Made by a program: the position numbers and the translations under genes. A DNA stretch of 64,000 nucleotides, from the NCBI RefSeq assembly GCF_003332305.1, contig NZ_QOIO01000010.1, forward strand, positions 62,001 through 126,000. The letters run 5' to 3'. The notes under the pieces are model-generated. The model ran no database searches, was not told the origin of the DNA, and was given only the letters and a program-made list of their open reading frames with translations. The DNA comes from Microvirga aerophila. Lineage in GTDB: Bacteria > Pseudomonadota > Alphaproteobacteria > Rhizobiales > Beijerinckiaceae. How positions within the stretch are numbered: the stretch's first letter is position 1; each line of letters opens with the position of its first letter. Positions 6,690 to 15,875 of this stretch are shown here, piece by piece.

Positions 6690-9574
6690 CAATAGACCTG
6701 TCCGTTGCGCCAGAAGTAATCAGGATCAATTCGCCTAGGCCGCGCGAGAAAATCATTGTCATCCCAGGGCGCTTCGGCATCGCGGCGCGGGGCCCGCGCA
6801 CTCGGGCGCGGCGGCTCGAGCCATCCTGGCTCCTGCGCATAGGGGTCTTCAGGATAAGGACTGCCATACCCGCTCAGGTCTTCCCCGTCGCTCCAGGGGG
6901 TCGGATGCCGATACGCATAGGCGTCGCCTTGAGGGACAAGGCGGAACTGCGTTTCGGTAAGCTGTCCGAAACGGTTGAGCCGGAAATATTCCTTGAAGCT
7001 TTTTCGCCCATCGGTGACGCGGTCGCCCGTTTCGAGGTCGATCGGCAAGGCCATGAGTTGCCGGGCCGCCTGCGGCGACGGAGGACTAAGGGGTGTCTTC
7101 GGGGCGTGGTGAGTCCAAGCCGCCTCCAGGATGTCCCGGAAGATCGGGATCGCCACCTTGGCTCCGGTCTGGCCACGGCCGAGGGTGCGGCGCTTGCCGT
7201 CCGCGTTGTCATAGCCTACCCAGACGGCAATGGTGACATCGTTTGTGAACCCTACAAACCAGGCGTCGTTCTCGTTGTCCGATGTTCCGGTTTTTCCGGC
7301 CACATACGGCGCCAGCGCCCTGAGGGATTGGGCTGTTCCGCGCTCTAGCACCCCTTGCAGGATGGTCTTGAGCTGAAAGAACGCGGCCCGGTCGGCGGAG
7401 CCGATCTGCACAGGCCCGGACGGCTTGTGGCTGTAGACCCAGCGCCCGCCCTCCTCGATCGTCTCGAATGCATGAGGCGACGGCAAGGCGCCTTCGTTGG
7501 CGATTGCCGCGTAGAAGGCCGCAATATCCAAAATCCGCACTGGCTGGGCGCCGAGCACGAACGGATAATGCGGCACGCATTCCACGTAAAGCTGTGCCTC
7601 GAGAGCGAGTTCGCAGACGCGGCGCAGGCTCTGCTCGGGCTGCGTGTCGATGCCGCCGTCGAGCAGCCGGGCCGTCACGAGATTTTTGGAAGTCTCCAAA
7701 GCGCGCCGCAGGGTGATGATTCCCTCCGAGCCGCGGTCGTAGTTCCTGGGGGTCCAATAATCACGTGCGCTGGCGTTTTGTTCACCCCCGACGGGAGGCA
7801 GGGTGACAGGAGCATCCCACACGAGGGTGTTGGGCTGGAGGCCCTGCGCAAGGCCGGCCAGATAGGTCAATGGCTTGAGCGCCGAGCCGGGCTGTCGGTG
7901 CGCCTGGGTGGCGCGGTTGAGTTGGCTCAGCGGATAGGAGAAACCGCCGCTCAGGGCGAGGATCCGGCCGGTCTTGTTCTCAAGGACGACCGCCGCCCCC
8001 TGCACGGTGGGAGGCGCGCGCAGCTCCGCTCTGGCGGCCGTCTTGCCCTTGGCCTCGACCACCCGGACGCGCACGACATCGTAGAGCTTCAAGTTCCGAC
8101 GCGCAGCGTCCCACACCTTGAGAGGAAGAACGCGTCCATCGGCCAAGCCGACTTTCACAACGGAGCCGCCGGTTTTGCGATCCCGCCCCTGCTCGACGAC
8201 GATCGCAGCAGGCCACTGGACATCATAAAGGGGCAGTCGCGCCGCCTGGAGGGCTTGGCGCCAAGCGGGACCGGCCGCAGGCTCCGAAGTACCGTCCAGT
8301 TTCTTCACGGCCTCCGCAAGGTTGGCTTCGCTGCCGGTAAAACCCTGCCGCCCGGTGTTCATCTCGTAGCGCGCTAGTCCCTCCTGCATGGCCGCCTCGG
8401 TGGCCTGCTGGAGCCCCCGGTTGAGCGTGGAGCGGATTGTGTATGACGAGGTGGTGAGGCTTTCGAGCCCTGCCAGCGTACGGGCGTCCCGGGTGAGATG
8501 ATCGACGAAATGGAAACCCATGCTGCGTTGCGGGCGCTGGAATGCGGCCACCTGCGGCAATGCCTCGATGGCCTGCCTCGCCTGATCCCCCGAGAGAGCC
8601 CCGTCCTCCTGCATGCGGCTGACCACGTAGGCCATGCGCTCGCGCGCGCGATCCGGATGAAGATCGGGATTGTAGTAGTTGGGCCCCTTGGCGAGACCAG
8701 CGAGCAGCGCGCCCTCCGCGGCAGTCAGCGACCCGGCAGATTTTCCGAAGTAGCTTCGCGCTGCCATCTCGATGCCCCATGAGGCGCGACCGAGATAAAT
8801 GGAGTTCAGGTAGATTTCGAGAATTTCCTGTTTCGTCAGCGTGCGCTCGATCCGCGATGCGATGATCATCTCGCGCATTTTGCGTTCGTAGGTCACATCG
8901 TCTCCCACGAGCAGGTTCTTCGCGACCTGCTGCGTGATGGTCGATCCGCCGGCGGGACGGCCGGGTCGGGCCATATTTCCCATGAAAGCCCGGATCACAC
9001 CGCGCTCGTCGACACCCTTGTGCTGGAAGAAGCGTTTGTCCTCCGCCGACACGAATGCCTGCTGCACTGCGTCGGGAATGTTAGACAGAGGCACCCACAT
9101 GCGCCTGTGATCGGCCTCGTAGACCTCGGCGAACCGATTGCCGGCTCCGTCCAGAACCACGCTCATGCCGGGAAGCTTGACGCCTTTCAGCTTGCTGGCG
9201 TCGGGAAGATCCACCACGGCGTTATTATAGTACGTGATCACTTCCGCGAGATCGACCGGCGGCGGCTCGACCTGTTCGTTCTTGCAGAATAGCCGGTAGC
9301 TCGCATGCAACTCGCCGAAGCTGAGGCCCTGGAGTACCTTGAGGTCGCCCGTCACCGCCTGAGGGTCCTCCATGGCGGTTTCGATCAATTCATCGAGATT
9401 GATGTCCTCAATGTCGAATGCGCGCCGCATATGGGCGCACCCGTCCTTCAAGATACGCGCGACTTCGTCTTTGTCCCGCGCTGGATCGAACGACGTCTTC
9501 ACGGAATCCGGCTGAACCACGACCTGGCTCAGGGTCAGGGCTGTTGCAAAGATCTTGACGAGGATCGCGCTCAT
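6689..9574 (-). CDS. mrcA: Penicillin-binding protein 1A-type bifunctional peptidoglycan glycosyltransferase/transpeptidase
   Basis: The 961-residue class A PBP polymerises lipid II and crosslinks the peptides in the periplasm. The GT51 domain carries EDKRFFQHKG at residues 178-187 with the catalytic Glu, and GGSTITQQ at 209-216. The transpeptidase domain carries SALK at about 564-567 (nucleophile Ser) and KTGTS near 761. The N-terminus has only a weak hydrophobic stretch (MSAILVKIFATALTLSQ) followed by a roughly 110-residue soluble region before the GT51 domain, unlike the strong anchor of typical PBP1A. The C-terminal 60 residues are rich in Pro, Tyr and acidic residues. The gene is first in a two-gene operon with the coupled secreted protein. 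Upstream bases 9575-10007 hold no gene I can support, only the two divergent promoter regions. Confidence 0.93.
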   Translation of the reverse strand: MSAILVKIFATALTLSQVVVQPDSVKTSFDPARDKDEVARILKDGCAHMRRAFDIEDINLDELIETAMEDPQAVTGDLKVLQGLSFGELHASYRLFCKNEQVEPPPVDLAEVITYYNNAVVDLPDASKLKGVKLPGMSVVLDGAGNRFAEVYEADHRRMWVPLSNIPDAVQQAFVSAEDKRFFQHKGVDERGVIRAFMGNMARPGRPAGGSTITQQVAKNLLVGDDVTYERKMREMIIASRIERTLTKQEILEIYLNSIYLGRASWGIEMAARSYFGKSAGSLTAAEGALLAGLAKGPNYYNPDLHPDRARERMAYVVSRMQEDGALSGDQARQAIEALPQVAAFQRPQRSMGFHFVDHLTRDARTLAGLESLTTSSYTIRSTLNRGLQQATEAAMQEGLARYEMNTGRQGFTGSEANLAEAVKKLDGTSEPAAGPAWRQALQAARLPLYDVQWPAAIVVEQGRDRKTGGSVVKVGLADGRVLPLKVWDAARRNLKLYDVVRVRVVEAKGKTAARAELRAPPTVQGAAVVLENKTGRILALSGGFSYPLSQLNRATQAHRQPGSALKPLTYLAGLAQGLQPNTLVWDAPVTLPPVGGEQNASARDYWTPRNYDRGSEGIITLRRALETSKNLVTARLLDGGIDTQPEQSLRRVCELALEAQLYVECVPHYPFVLGAQPVRILDIAAFYAAIANEGALPSPHAFETIEEGGRWVYSHKPSGPVQIGSADRAAFFQLKTILQGVLERGTAQSLRALAPYVAGKTGTSDNENDAWFVGFTNDVTIAVWVGYDNADGKRRTLGRGQTGAKVAIPIFRDILEAAWTHHAPKTPLSPPSPQAARQLMALPIDLETGDRVTDGRKSFKEYFRLNRFGQLTETQFRLVPQGDAYAYRHPTPWSDGEDLSGYGSPYPEDPYAQEPGWLEPPRPSARAPRRDAEAPWDDNDFLARPRRIDPDYFWRNGQVY

Positions 9575-10007
9575 GAAGTTGCACCAGTCCGATCAGGTCC
9601 CCGGCGGGGACATCGCGCCCATGAGGCGAATATCGCGATGCGATCCCTCATACGCTGATATCTGCCCGGCTCATGCTGAATGAAAGATGGACAAAGGCAT
9701 TGTCTCACGGGCGAGCGGAAGGTTCCATTGAAACTAGTGGCCAAGGGCAGACGGTCAAGCTGACGCTCCTTGCCGCAGCCCTTCTCGACGATGCGATATC
9801 AAGACGCGAGGCTTCATTCAGCCAGCGCTGACGTGAACGCCGCATCGTCCGCTGGTGTGCAATCCGACGGGACCTGATCCGTCAAGCTGAAACCAAGCAT
9901 GGTTGATCCCGTTGCCTAATGCTGCCCGAAGCTGAAGGCAAACCCGCTGCTCCGCCTCGATTTGGATCGACACACCAGGTTCCGAAACCCCTAGCAGGAG
10001 ACCTCAC

Positions 10008-10595
10008 ATGGATCGTCGCGTCATCTTGGCAGGCTTGGCCACCGCCTTGGCCGCACCCGCCTTCGCACAAACCAGCGGATCCCCCGCCACCGGCTCTGCC
10101 ACCGGGGCAGGCCGCATGTCCGGCCGGCAGATGAGTCAGGCCGACATGCAACACATGCAGGAGACCATGCGTCTCGGAATGATGGCTCTCGAAACAAGTC
10201 GGATCGCCCAGCAGAAAGCACAAAACGCGGACCTGAAGCAGTTCGCCACCTTCGAGGTGCAGGAGCAGACAACCATGTCTGAGGTCCTTAAATCGATGAT
10301 GGAGCCCGCCACCACGGCGGCGACCGGCGCGGCCGCAAGCGCTCCTCCGGCCCAGATGGACGCCAAGGGCCGGGAGATGATCCAGAAGCTCCAAAGCGCC
10401 CAGGCAGGCCAGGCATTCGACCGGGAGTACCTGCAAGGCCAGATGGAAGGTCACAGCGCTCTTCTGCAGGTGCAGACGCAATACCTGCAAAGCAACCCGC
10501 AGAACCGTGAACACGCCAACGTCGCCAAGCTGGCCCGCGGCATGATCACCGAGCATATCGCTCTGCTCGAAGACATTCAGTCAAAGCTGAAGTAG
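10008..10595 (+). CDS. Secreted DUF4142 protein
   Basis: The 195-residue protein has an N-terminal signal peptide (MDRRVILAGLATALAAPAFA) with a twin-Arg-like start, then a helical domain that matches the DUF4142 family: QMSQADMQHMQETMRLGMMA followed by SRIAQQKAQNADLKQFA, and at the C-terminus ANVAKLARGMITEHIALLED. The fold is ferritin-like in known relatives, but a metal site is not evident here and the function is unknown. A good AGGAG ribosome site precedes the ATG. It stands alone: a strong hairpin follows immediately and the next gene is on the other strand. Periplasmic location is inferred from the signal peptide. Confidence 0.82.
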   Translation: MDRRVILAGLATALAAPAFAQTSGSPATGSATGAGRMSGRQMSQADMQHMQETMRLGMMALETSRIAQQKAQNADLKQFATFEVQEQTTMSEVLKSMMEPATTAATGAAASAPPAQMDAKGREMIQKLQSAQAGQAFDREYLQGQMEGHSALLQVQTQYLQSNPQNREHANVAKLARGMITEHIALLEDIQSKLK

Positions 10596-10601
10596 TTGCT
10601 T

Positions 10602-10633
10602 GAGGCGCGGCAGGCGTCGGCCTGCCGCGCCTC
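10602..10633. terminator. Perfect 13-bp hairpin between convergent genes
   Basis: The arms GAGGCGCGGCAGG (10602-10614) and CCTGCCGCGCCTC (10621-10633) are exact complements around a 6-base loop. It lies 6 bp after the DUF4142 stop and 17 bp from the end of the convergent methyltransferase gene, so it probably ends transcription from both sides. There is no T-tract. Confidence 0.75.
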
Positions 10634-10650
10634 ATCCAGGTCGGCGGCAG

Positions 10651-11676
10651 CTACTTCCGCGCGACCGCCATGGAGTAAGGCCCCTGCAAGGGCTTGATCT
10701 GCACCTCACGGAAGCCAGCCTCGTGCATCCACGCCCGGCAATCGGCGCCCGTGTAGTCGAACCCGGCCTGAGTCTCGATCAGCATGTTCAGGCTCATGAG
10801 CAGGCCGAATGCGTTGGTGCGCCGCTCATCATCGATCATGGCGTCATAGACGATGAGCGCGCCCCCGGCCGAAAGAGCCTCGTAGGCCTTCCTGAGAAGG
10901 AGCTTCTTCTCGTCCAGGCTCCAGTCGTGAAGGATGTGCCCCATCACGAGAACCTCCACCGATGGCAGCGGGTCATTGAAGAAGTCGCCTGCCAGGAAGG
11001 TAAGCCGGCGGTCGAGTTCGTGCTGCGCCACATAACTCTCGAACACCGGCCGGACCGCCGGTAGATCGAAGCCATATCCGGTCAGATGAGGATGGGCCCG
11101 CGCAATTTCCGCCGTAAGCCCACCCTGAGCGCAACCGATATCCGCGAAGGTCCGGTGCTCCCTCCAGGGAAACGCTGTCCCGATGGCGCGCGCCGTCGGC
11201 AGGCTCAGGCCTGTCATGGCGCCGAGAAACATTTCGAGGCGCGCCGGCTCTGCGTAGACAGCTTCGAAAAGGCCGGCTTCTCCGTTCCGGGTCTCGTTCT
11301 GCGGAAGGCCGGTCGTGAGAGCCTCCGTGAGATTGCCCCAGAACCGGTAGAGCCGGCTGTTCATCATTTCGAGCATGCCGCCGACATAGGACGGCTTGTT
11401 GCGATCGAGATAGATTTCCGTTTCGGCCGTATTGGTATAGCGGCCATCGGTGGTGCGTTGGAGCATGTCGAGGGCCACGAGCGCATCGAGGAAATCCCGG
11501 GCGCTGCGCTCGTGCAAGCCAAGTGCTTGGCGAATGCTCTCGATATCCTGCGGACCTTTGCCAGCAAGCCATGTGAAAAGCCCCAGCTCGATGGCGCTGA
11601 GGAGGGTTTTCGACGCCCAGAAGGCGCTTCCGAGCTGCAGGATCTTATCGGGGGCCAAGGTGGACATCCTTGTCAT
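10651..11676 (-). CDS. SAM-dependent O-methyltransferase (family 2, acetylserotonin or caffeate-type)
   Basis: The 341-residue protein has an N-terminal winged-helix dimerisation domain (residues about 10-100, including SARDFLDALVALDML) and a C-terminal Rossmann methyltransferase domain. Visible motifs are FADIGCAQGGL for S-adenosylmethionine binding near residue 180 and GHILHDWSLDEKKLLL near 250, whose His is the catalytic base position in plant-type O-methyltransferases. The length fits the family. The methyl acceptor cannot be predicted. The cytochrome c gene lies 61 bp upstream on the same strand, but there is no evidence that the two are functionally linked. Confidence 0.85.
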   Translation of the reverse strand: MTRMSTLAPDKILQLGSAFWASKTLLSAIELGLFTWLAGKGPQDIESIRQALGLHERSARDFLDALVALDMLQRTTDGRYTNTAETEIYLDRNKPSYVGGMLEMMNSRLYRFWGNLTEALTTGLPQNETRNGEAGLFEAVYAEPARLEMFLGAMTGLSLPTARAIGTAFPWREHRTFADIGCAQGGLTAEIARAHPHLTGYGFDLPAVRPVFESYVAQHELDRRLTFLAGDFFNDPLPSVEVLVMGHILHDWSLDEKKLLLRKAYEALSAGGALIVYDAMIDDERRTNAFGLLMSLNMLIETQAGFDYTGADCRAWMHEAGFREVQIKPLQGPYSMAVARK

Positions 11677-11737
11677 GGGATTTCTCCAGCGGAAAGGTGG
11701 TGGAGGGAGGGCCAGGGCGCAGCGCTCTGTCTCACGA

Positions 11738-12247
11738 TCACTCGGGCATCCTCACCGTAAGATACGGAGCGGTCGGCTTCTCGTTCGCGCCGGTGATTGC
11801 CGGAACTTGATGCCGGACGGGCTTGAGGCTCTTGAGGAAGGACGCGAGCGCCTGTGCATCCGCATCGGTAAGCTTGCCGTAGTTGTGATAGGGCATGACG
11901 GGGGCCAAAACCCTCCCGTCGGGCCGCACGCCCGTGCGCACGGCCTTGACGATGTCCCCCTCGCTCCACTTTCCTAAACCGGTCTCCGGGTCCGGCGTCA
12001 GGTTCGGCGGATAGAAGATGCCGAGACCCGGAATCTGAAAGCCCACCTCCGAGCCGCCAAACGGGCGATCCGGGTCCGGCTTTCCGAGAAAGATCCCTGG
12101 GGTATGGCATCCGGCGCAATCCATGATCGTGACGAGGTATTCGCCTCGCTTGATCCTCTCCTGCGATTGAGCAGACCCGAGGCTGAGAACGGCTGCGCCG
12201 AAAAGGATCATCGCGGTTGCAGTCCCGGTCAACATCGGCTTGCGCAT
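11738..12247 (-). CDS. Periplasmic c-type cytochrome
   Basis: The 169-residue protein has a signal peptide (about residues 1-28, ending LSLGSAQSQ) and one heme-attachment motif CAGCH near residues 44-48. The likely distal Met ligand is in VMPYHNYGKLTDADAQALASFL near residue 117, the usual arrangement of class I cytochrome c domains found in subunits of alcohol, aldehyde and sulfite dehydrogenases. No oxidoreductase partner lies next to it: the methyltransferase is downstream and a divergent regulator-like gene is upstream. It is most simply a soluble electron carrier. Its specific donor and acceptor are unknown. Confidence 0.87.
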   Translation of the reverse strand: MRKPMLTGTATAMILFGAAVLSLGSAQSQERIKRGEYLVTIMDCAGCHTPGIFLGKPDPDRPFGGSEVGFQIPGLGIFYPPNLTPDPETGLGKWSEGDIVKAVRTGVRPDGRVLAPVMPYHNYGKLTDADAQALASFLKSLKPVRHQVPAITGANEKPTAPYLTVRMPE

Positions 12248-12390
12248 GGATATCTTCTCCTGCTGGTTGCTTCGAGGAACACAATCCCTTCTTAACTCAC
12301 GCTTCTTTCCGCGACTCTTTCCGGAATTTGCCTGTATTTTCCGGAAGGAAGCAGAAGGCGTCGATTTGCACGGCGCCTGGACCAGCGACG

Positions 12391-13809
12391 ATGGACGACA
12401 GGAAGCACATTGCAGCTGCGATTAGGGATTACCTGGCCCGCGAGAGGATCTCGCGGGAGCAGTTCGCGTTCAGGACAAAACTGGGAAAGTCCACGGTCGA
12501 CAAGCTTCTCACCGGACTGTTTTCCGACAAGACCCTGGCTATCGTCGAAAGCTATACGAAGCTTTCCCTTCGGGAGAAGTCGCAATTCGTCGATGGCCGG
12601 CTGCAGGTCTTGAGGCCTTTCGACCAACCCTCCATTGCGGTCCTGCCATTCACCAATCTGAGCGGTGATGCCGAGCAGGACTTTTTCGCGGACGGCATCA
12701 CCGAGGACATCATCACCGCCCTCGCCCGTCTTCGCTGGCTCTTCGTCATCGCCCGGAACTCCACCTTCGTCTACAAGGGTCGGGCCGTCGACATCAGGCA
12801 GGTCGCACGGGAGCTCGGGGTCCGTTACGTGCTCGAGGGCAGCACGAGGATGGCCGGTCGGCGCATCCGCATCACCGGTCAGCTCATCGATGCAGAAACC
12901 GGCAAGCACATCTGGGCGGAAAAGTACGACCGCGACCTACAGGACGTCTTCTCGGTCCAGGACGAAATCACCGAGAGGGTCGTCGCCTCGGTGGAGCCGC
13001 ACCTCTATGCTGAGGAGGGCATCAGGGCCGCCAAGCAGCAGCCGGAAAACATCGATGCCTGGGGGTTGGTGTCCCGCGCCCTCATGATGCTCAACAAGAT
13101 CGAGCGCAAGCACAACGAGGAAGCCCAGATCTTGCTTGGCCGAGCCGTCGCGATGGAGCCGAATTACGCCAGGGCTCATGCCCTCCTCAGCTGGGCCGTC
13201 TGGTGGACCGCGCATCTGCGAAACTGGTGTTCTGATCCGCAAGAGGCTTACGGCCGGGCCGCGGCCCATGCGCAGACCGCGTTGTCTCTGGACCCTGGCG
13301 ACCCGTGGGCCAGAATGGTGTCCGGGCTATGTTTCAGCACCGCGGGTCAGCACGACAGGGCACTTGGGGAACTTCGCGTCGCATTGAGCCTCAATCCAAG
13401 CTTTGCCCTCGGCCATACGGCTCTCGGATGGGCGCTCCTGCGTGCGGGCTCCTTCAACGAGGCGATCGCCGAGACCGGACAAGCGCTGCGCTTGAGCCCG
13501 CTGGACAGCTTCTCCGGGTTCTACACCTCGGTCCATGGCTTGGCGCTTCTGGCGGCGCAGCGGTTCGATGAGGCGCTTCCATTCCTGCGATCCTCCAGCG
13601 CGGCGTTCGCGGAGTATTCCGGTCACTATAATCAGCTGATCAGCTGCTGCGGACACCTCGGCCTCATCGAGGAAGCGCAGGAATTTCTGAAAGCCGGAAA
13701 TCAGCTGGGTCCACCGCTGCGCCTCAGCGAGGTTCGGGAGGTTCTGAGCAAGTTCGCCCATTGCGACGTGTTCGTCGAAGGACTTCGGAAGGCCGGAGTT
13801 CCAGAATAA
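12391..13809 (+). CDS. HTH - TolB/FlgO-like - TPR protein, probable signalling or regulatory protein
   Basis: The 472-residue protein has three parts. Residues about 1-60 are a small helix-turn-helix-like domain (RISREQFAFRTKLGKSTVDK). Residues about 75-205 are the TolB-N/FlgO-like domain found next to adenylate cyclase and CadC-type regulators (SIAVLPFTNLSGD, FADGITEDIITALARL, GRRIRITGQLIDAETG). The remainder is TPR repeats. I chose the ATG at 12391 because the HTH begins there; upstream in-frame codons lie in the divergent promoter region and look non-coding. Most relatives have an OmpR-like winged helix or a cyclase catalytic domain at the N-terminus, so the XRE-like HTH is a variation. 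The DNA target and signal are unknown. Confidence 0.78.
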   Translation: MDDRKHIAAAIRDYLARERISREQFAFRTKLGKSTVDKLLTGLFSDKTLAIVESYTKLSLREKSQFVDGRLQVLRPFDQPSIAVLPFTNLSGDAEQDFFADGITEDIITALARLRWLFVIARNSTFVYKGRAVDIRQVARELGVRYVLEGSTRMAGRRIRITGQLIDAETGKHIWAEKYDRDLQDVFSVQDEITERVVASVEPHLYAEEGIRAAKQQPENIDAWGLVSRALMMLNKIERKHNEEAQILLGRAVAMEPNYARAHALLSWAVWWTAHLRNWCSDPQEAYGRAAAHAQTALSLDPGDPWARMVSGLCFSTAGQHDRALGELRVALSLNPSFALGHTALGWALLRAGSFNEAIAETGQALRLSPLDSFSGFYTSVHGLALLAAQRFDEALPFLRSSSAAFAEYSGHYNQLISCCGHLGLIEEAQEFLKAGNQLGPPLRLSEVREVLSKFAHCDVFVEGLRKAGVPE

Positions 13810-14202
13810 CCAGCACATGAGAACCTGGTGCCGTTCTCAAGGAACCCTATCCCGCCTCTCGCGGTATCACAGCGATGATCGGCTGGAAATTGTCAGGAAA
13901 AGCCGCCGTCTCACGTCCTTCCCTCGAAGGAATTGGTTGGCCAGCTGGGAGCGGGAGTTGAGGAGGCAACAACCCGCCCCCATGCTGGCCGGCTTACGAA
14001 CTCCCAGGAGATGCGGCGGACCTGAGCATCCGTAAGGCATTCATGCTCCGCATGGGGCGAAGGCTTGAATTCGAACATAAAGGAAACATCGACCTATGCA
14101 AGCGCTGGTCAAGCGCCCGTTCGGTTATACGGCATTTTTCCAGAGGAAAAAGCGAAACGCTAACCCTGTCAACAACAAGAGTCGGGTTTTTAAGGCCCTA
14201 GT
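13810..14202. other. Gene-free interval of about 390 bp
   Basis: No gene here has convincing support. A short plus-strand frame from 14096 runs into the antisense of the next gene and has no recognisable domain. I looked on the minus strand for a remnant GGDEF domain that could once have extended the PleD-like gene and saw none. Confidence 0.5.
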
Positions 14203-15096
14203 TCAGGCAGCCATTCGAATGGAGGCGGGCGATCCCGAAAAGTGGGGCTCGGGAGCAGTGACTTCCCCTGCGGCACACAGCTTCCGAAGAGCGAGGTCCA
14301 GAGAATGTTTTCGAAATGCAGTGCGCACCCGGGCCAAGGCCTCGCAGCGATCCACAGGCCGCTCCAGGGCCCCTTCCATAACGCCTTCCTCGGGTTCGTA
14401 AGCAGTGTCGCCGATCCCGAGCAGCCGGACCCGTCCTGACAGGCGTGCGATCCTCAAATGCTGCAGCAGGAGGGAGCCCATCGGTCCGGCACCACGCAAA
14501 TAGGCCTCGTCGGCCAGAACGACCCCGAATTCCTCCCGAGCCATGCGGGCGACCGCGTCTTCTGCCCGGCGGGCGACCACCACCCTGAACTCGGCCGAAA
14601 GGATTTCCTCCAGGCGCTCCCGAGACGATGGTTCAGGATCCAGCAGCAGAATTTGCGCTGAGGCATCCGGACCGTGCCCTCCGAACCCAACGATAACTTG
14701 GGTCTCGTGGGCGCGACGTGTGATGGCGGACAGATCGGCGAGGCTTCGGACACAGGTGAGATATTTCCGCTCTGCGAGGGGAAATAGCATGCACTCGTCC
14801 GCCCGTGCCTGGAGCGCCTCGAAGCGCTGGCAGGGCTCGCGAGCGTCGGTGATCAAGCCGACCGGAAGGAATTCTAGGACCGGATCGCTCTTGAGGGTAC
14901 GGCAGAACGCGAATCCATCGAGGCCGGGCTGGAGCCCTTCGAGGATCACGATATCCGCCCGCCCCTGACGGCACAGGGCGAGACCGTCGGCCTCCCCGGT
15001 GGCAACCACGACTGCAAACTTTGAATCCAGAAGGGGTTTTTCGAGGAGCTTGGCCTGATGAAAGACGGTGCTGACGATCAGAACCCGCGTGGTCAT
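14203..15096 (-). CDS. PleD-like double pseudo-receiver protein without GGDEF domain
   Basis: The 297-residue protein consists of two receiver-like domains. The first (about 1-120) has lost the usual acidic pair (Ser9-Thr10) and has Glu53 where the phosphoacceptor Asp should be ([15 protein letters not shown]). The second (about 148-275) keeps the PleD-like end [17 protein letters not shown] but lacks a clear phosphoacceptor ([16 protein letters not shown]). PleD proteins normally continue into a diguanylate cyclase domain; this one stops about 20 residues after the second receiver. The start overlaps the divK stop as ATGA, the same gene order as divK-pleD in Caulobacter. I infer a non-enzymatic, phosphorylation-independent partner in the DivK pathway. 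A frameshifted or decayed pleD is the alternative. Confidence 0.75.
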   Translation of the reverse strand: MTTRVLIVSTVFHQAKLLEKPLLDSKFAVVVATGEADGLALCRQGRADIVILEGLQPGLDGFAFCRTLKSDPVLEFLPVGLITDAREPCQRFEALQARADECMLFPLAERKYLTCVRSLADLSAITRRAHETQVIVGFGGHGPDASAQILLLDPEPSSRERLEEILSAEFRVVVARRAEDAVARMAREEFGVVLADEAYLRGAGPMGSLLLQHLRIARLSGRVRLLGIGDTAYEPEEGVMEGALERPVDRCEALARVRTAFRKHSLDLALRKLCAAGEVTAPEPHFSGSPASIRMAA

Positions 15097-15476
15097 GAAG
15101 GCCTGGCGTCGGCGTCGAGATAGGTTTTGACCGTGGCGATGAATTTCGCGACCGAGATGGGCTTGGACAGATAGGCCTCGCAGCCCCCTTCCCGAATCCG
15201 CTCCTCGTCGCCTTTCATGGCGAAGGCCGTGATGGCGATTACCGGAATGGATTTGAGATCTTCGTCCGCCTTGAGCCAGCGGGTGACTTCGAGACCCGAC
15301 ACCTCCGGCAACTGGATATCCATGAGGATCAGGTCCGGCTTATGGGCGCGGGCAAGCTCCATCGCCTCGATGCCATGGCCAGTTTTCAGCGTCGCATAGC
15401 CATGAGCCTCGAGCAGATCGTTGAAGAGCTTCATGTTGAGCTCGTTATCCTCAACAATGAGCACCGTCTTCTTCAT
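15093..15476 (-). CDS. divK: DivK-type single-domain response regulator
   Basis: The 127-residue protein is a lone receiver domain with the acidic pair Glu9-Asp10, phosphoacceptor Asp53 ([14 protein letters not shown]), conserved Thr in [13 protein letters not shown] and Lys in YLSKPIS. Length, sequence and position before a PleD-like gene match DivK, which in alphaproteobacteria is controlled by the kinases PleC and DivJ and feeds into the DivL-CckA-CtrA cell-cycle pathway at the poles. I chose ATG 15476, giving the start [12 protein letters not shown]; a longer in-frame start upstream has no support. The 4-bp ATGA overlap with the next gene indicates coupled translation. Confidence 0.92.
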   Translation of the reverse strand: MKKTVLIVEDNELNMKLFNDLLEAHGYATLKTGHGIEAMELARAHKPDLILMDIQLPEVSGLEVTRWLKADEDLKSIPVIAITAFAMKGDEERIREGGCEAYLSKPISVAKFIATVKTYLDADARPS

Positions 15477-15561
15477 CGTGGCTTGTCCTAGGGCCAAAAA
15501 CGCACTTCACCGGCCCGCTTGTTCGTCCGATGATAAACCTACATTGAAACCTATTGATGAA

Positions 15562-15867
15562 ATGCAAATCCCGCACAGGAAAATGCAATTGAAGAAAATC
15601 AGCGTCGAGGAGGCCGAGAGCATCGCCCTGAGCGCCTTCTCGTACATCACGGGCGATGACCAGCGTATGAGCCGATTCCTGAGTATTTCCGGTCTGCGGG
15701 TGGACACGATCAGGATCGCGGCGGAATCCGCCGGGTTCTTTGCGGGCATTCTCGACTACATTGTCTCCGACGAGGCACTTCTTATTAGTTTCGCCGAGCA
15801 AGAGAAAGTCAAGCCTGAGCACGTCATGCAGGCCCGCTGGACCTTGTCGCCGTCCGAGTTCGAGTAA
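15562..15867 (+). CDS. DUF3572 family small protein
   Basis: The protein is about 101 residues from ATG 15562, or 94 from ATG 15583; neither has a perfect ribosome site and the longer choice is arbitrary. The core [29 protein letters not shown] and the acidic C-terminal part fit DUF3572, a helical family of unknown function typical of Rhizobiales. It is divergent from divK and lies 8 bp upstream of dinB, so it is probably cotranscribed with the polymerase gene. Nothing in the sequence shows a catalytic or binding site. Confidence 0.75.
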   Translation: MQIPHRKMQLKKISVEEAESIALSAFSYITGDDQRMSRFLSISGLRVDTIRIAAESAGFFAGILDYIVSDEALLISFAEQEKVKPEHVMQARWTLSPSEFE

Positions 15868-15875
15868 GCCCCTTC

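Noticed and set aside
12217-12390. Upstream extension of the HTH-TolB-TPR protein by 58 residues
   Set aside because: It overlaps the divergent cytochrome c gene start and reads as non-coding sequence; the HTH begins at ATG 12391.
13810-14202. Remnant GGDEF domain after the PleD-like gene
   Set aside because: Minus-strand translation of this interval showed no GGDEF-like stretch, so I do not call a pseudogene.
14096-14401. Possible small plus-strand gene starting after AAAGGAAAC
   Set aside because: It has a plausible ribosome site, but two thirds of it is antisense to the PleD-like gene and the translation shows nothing recognisable.
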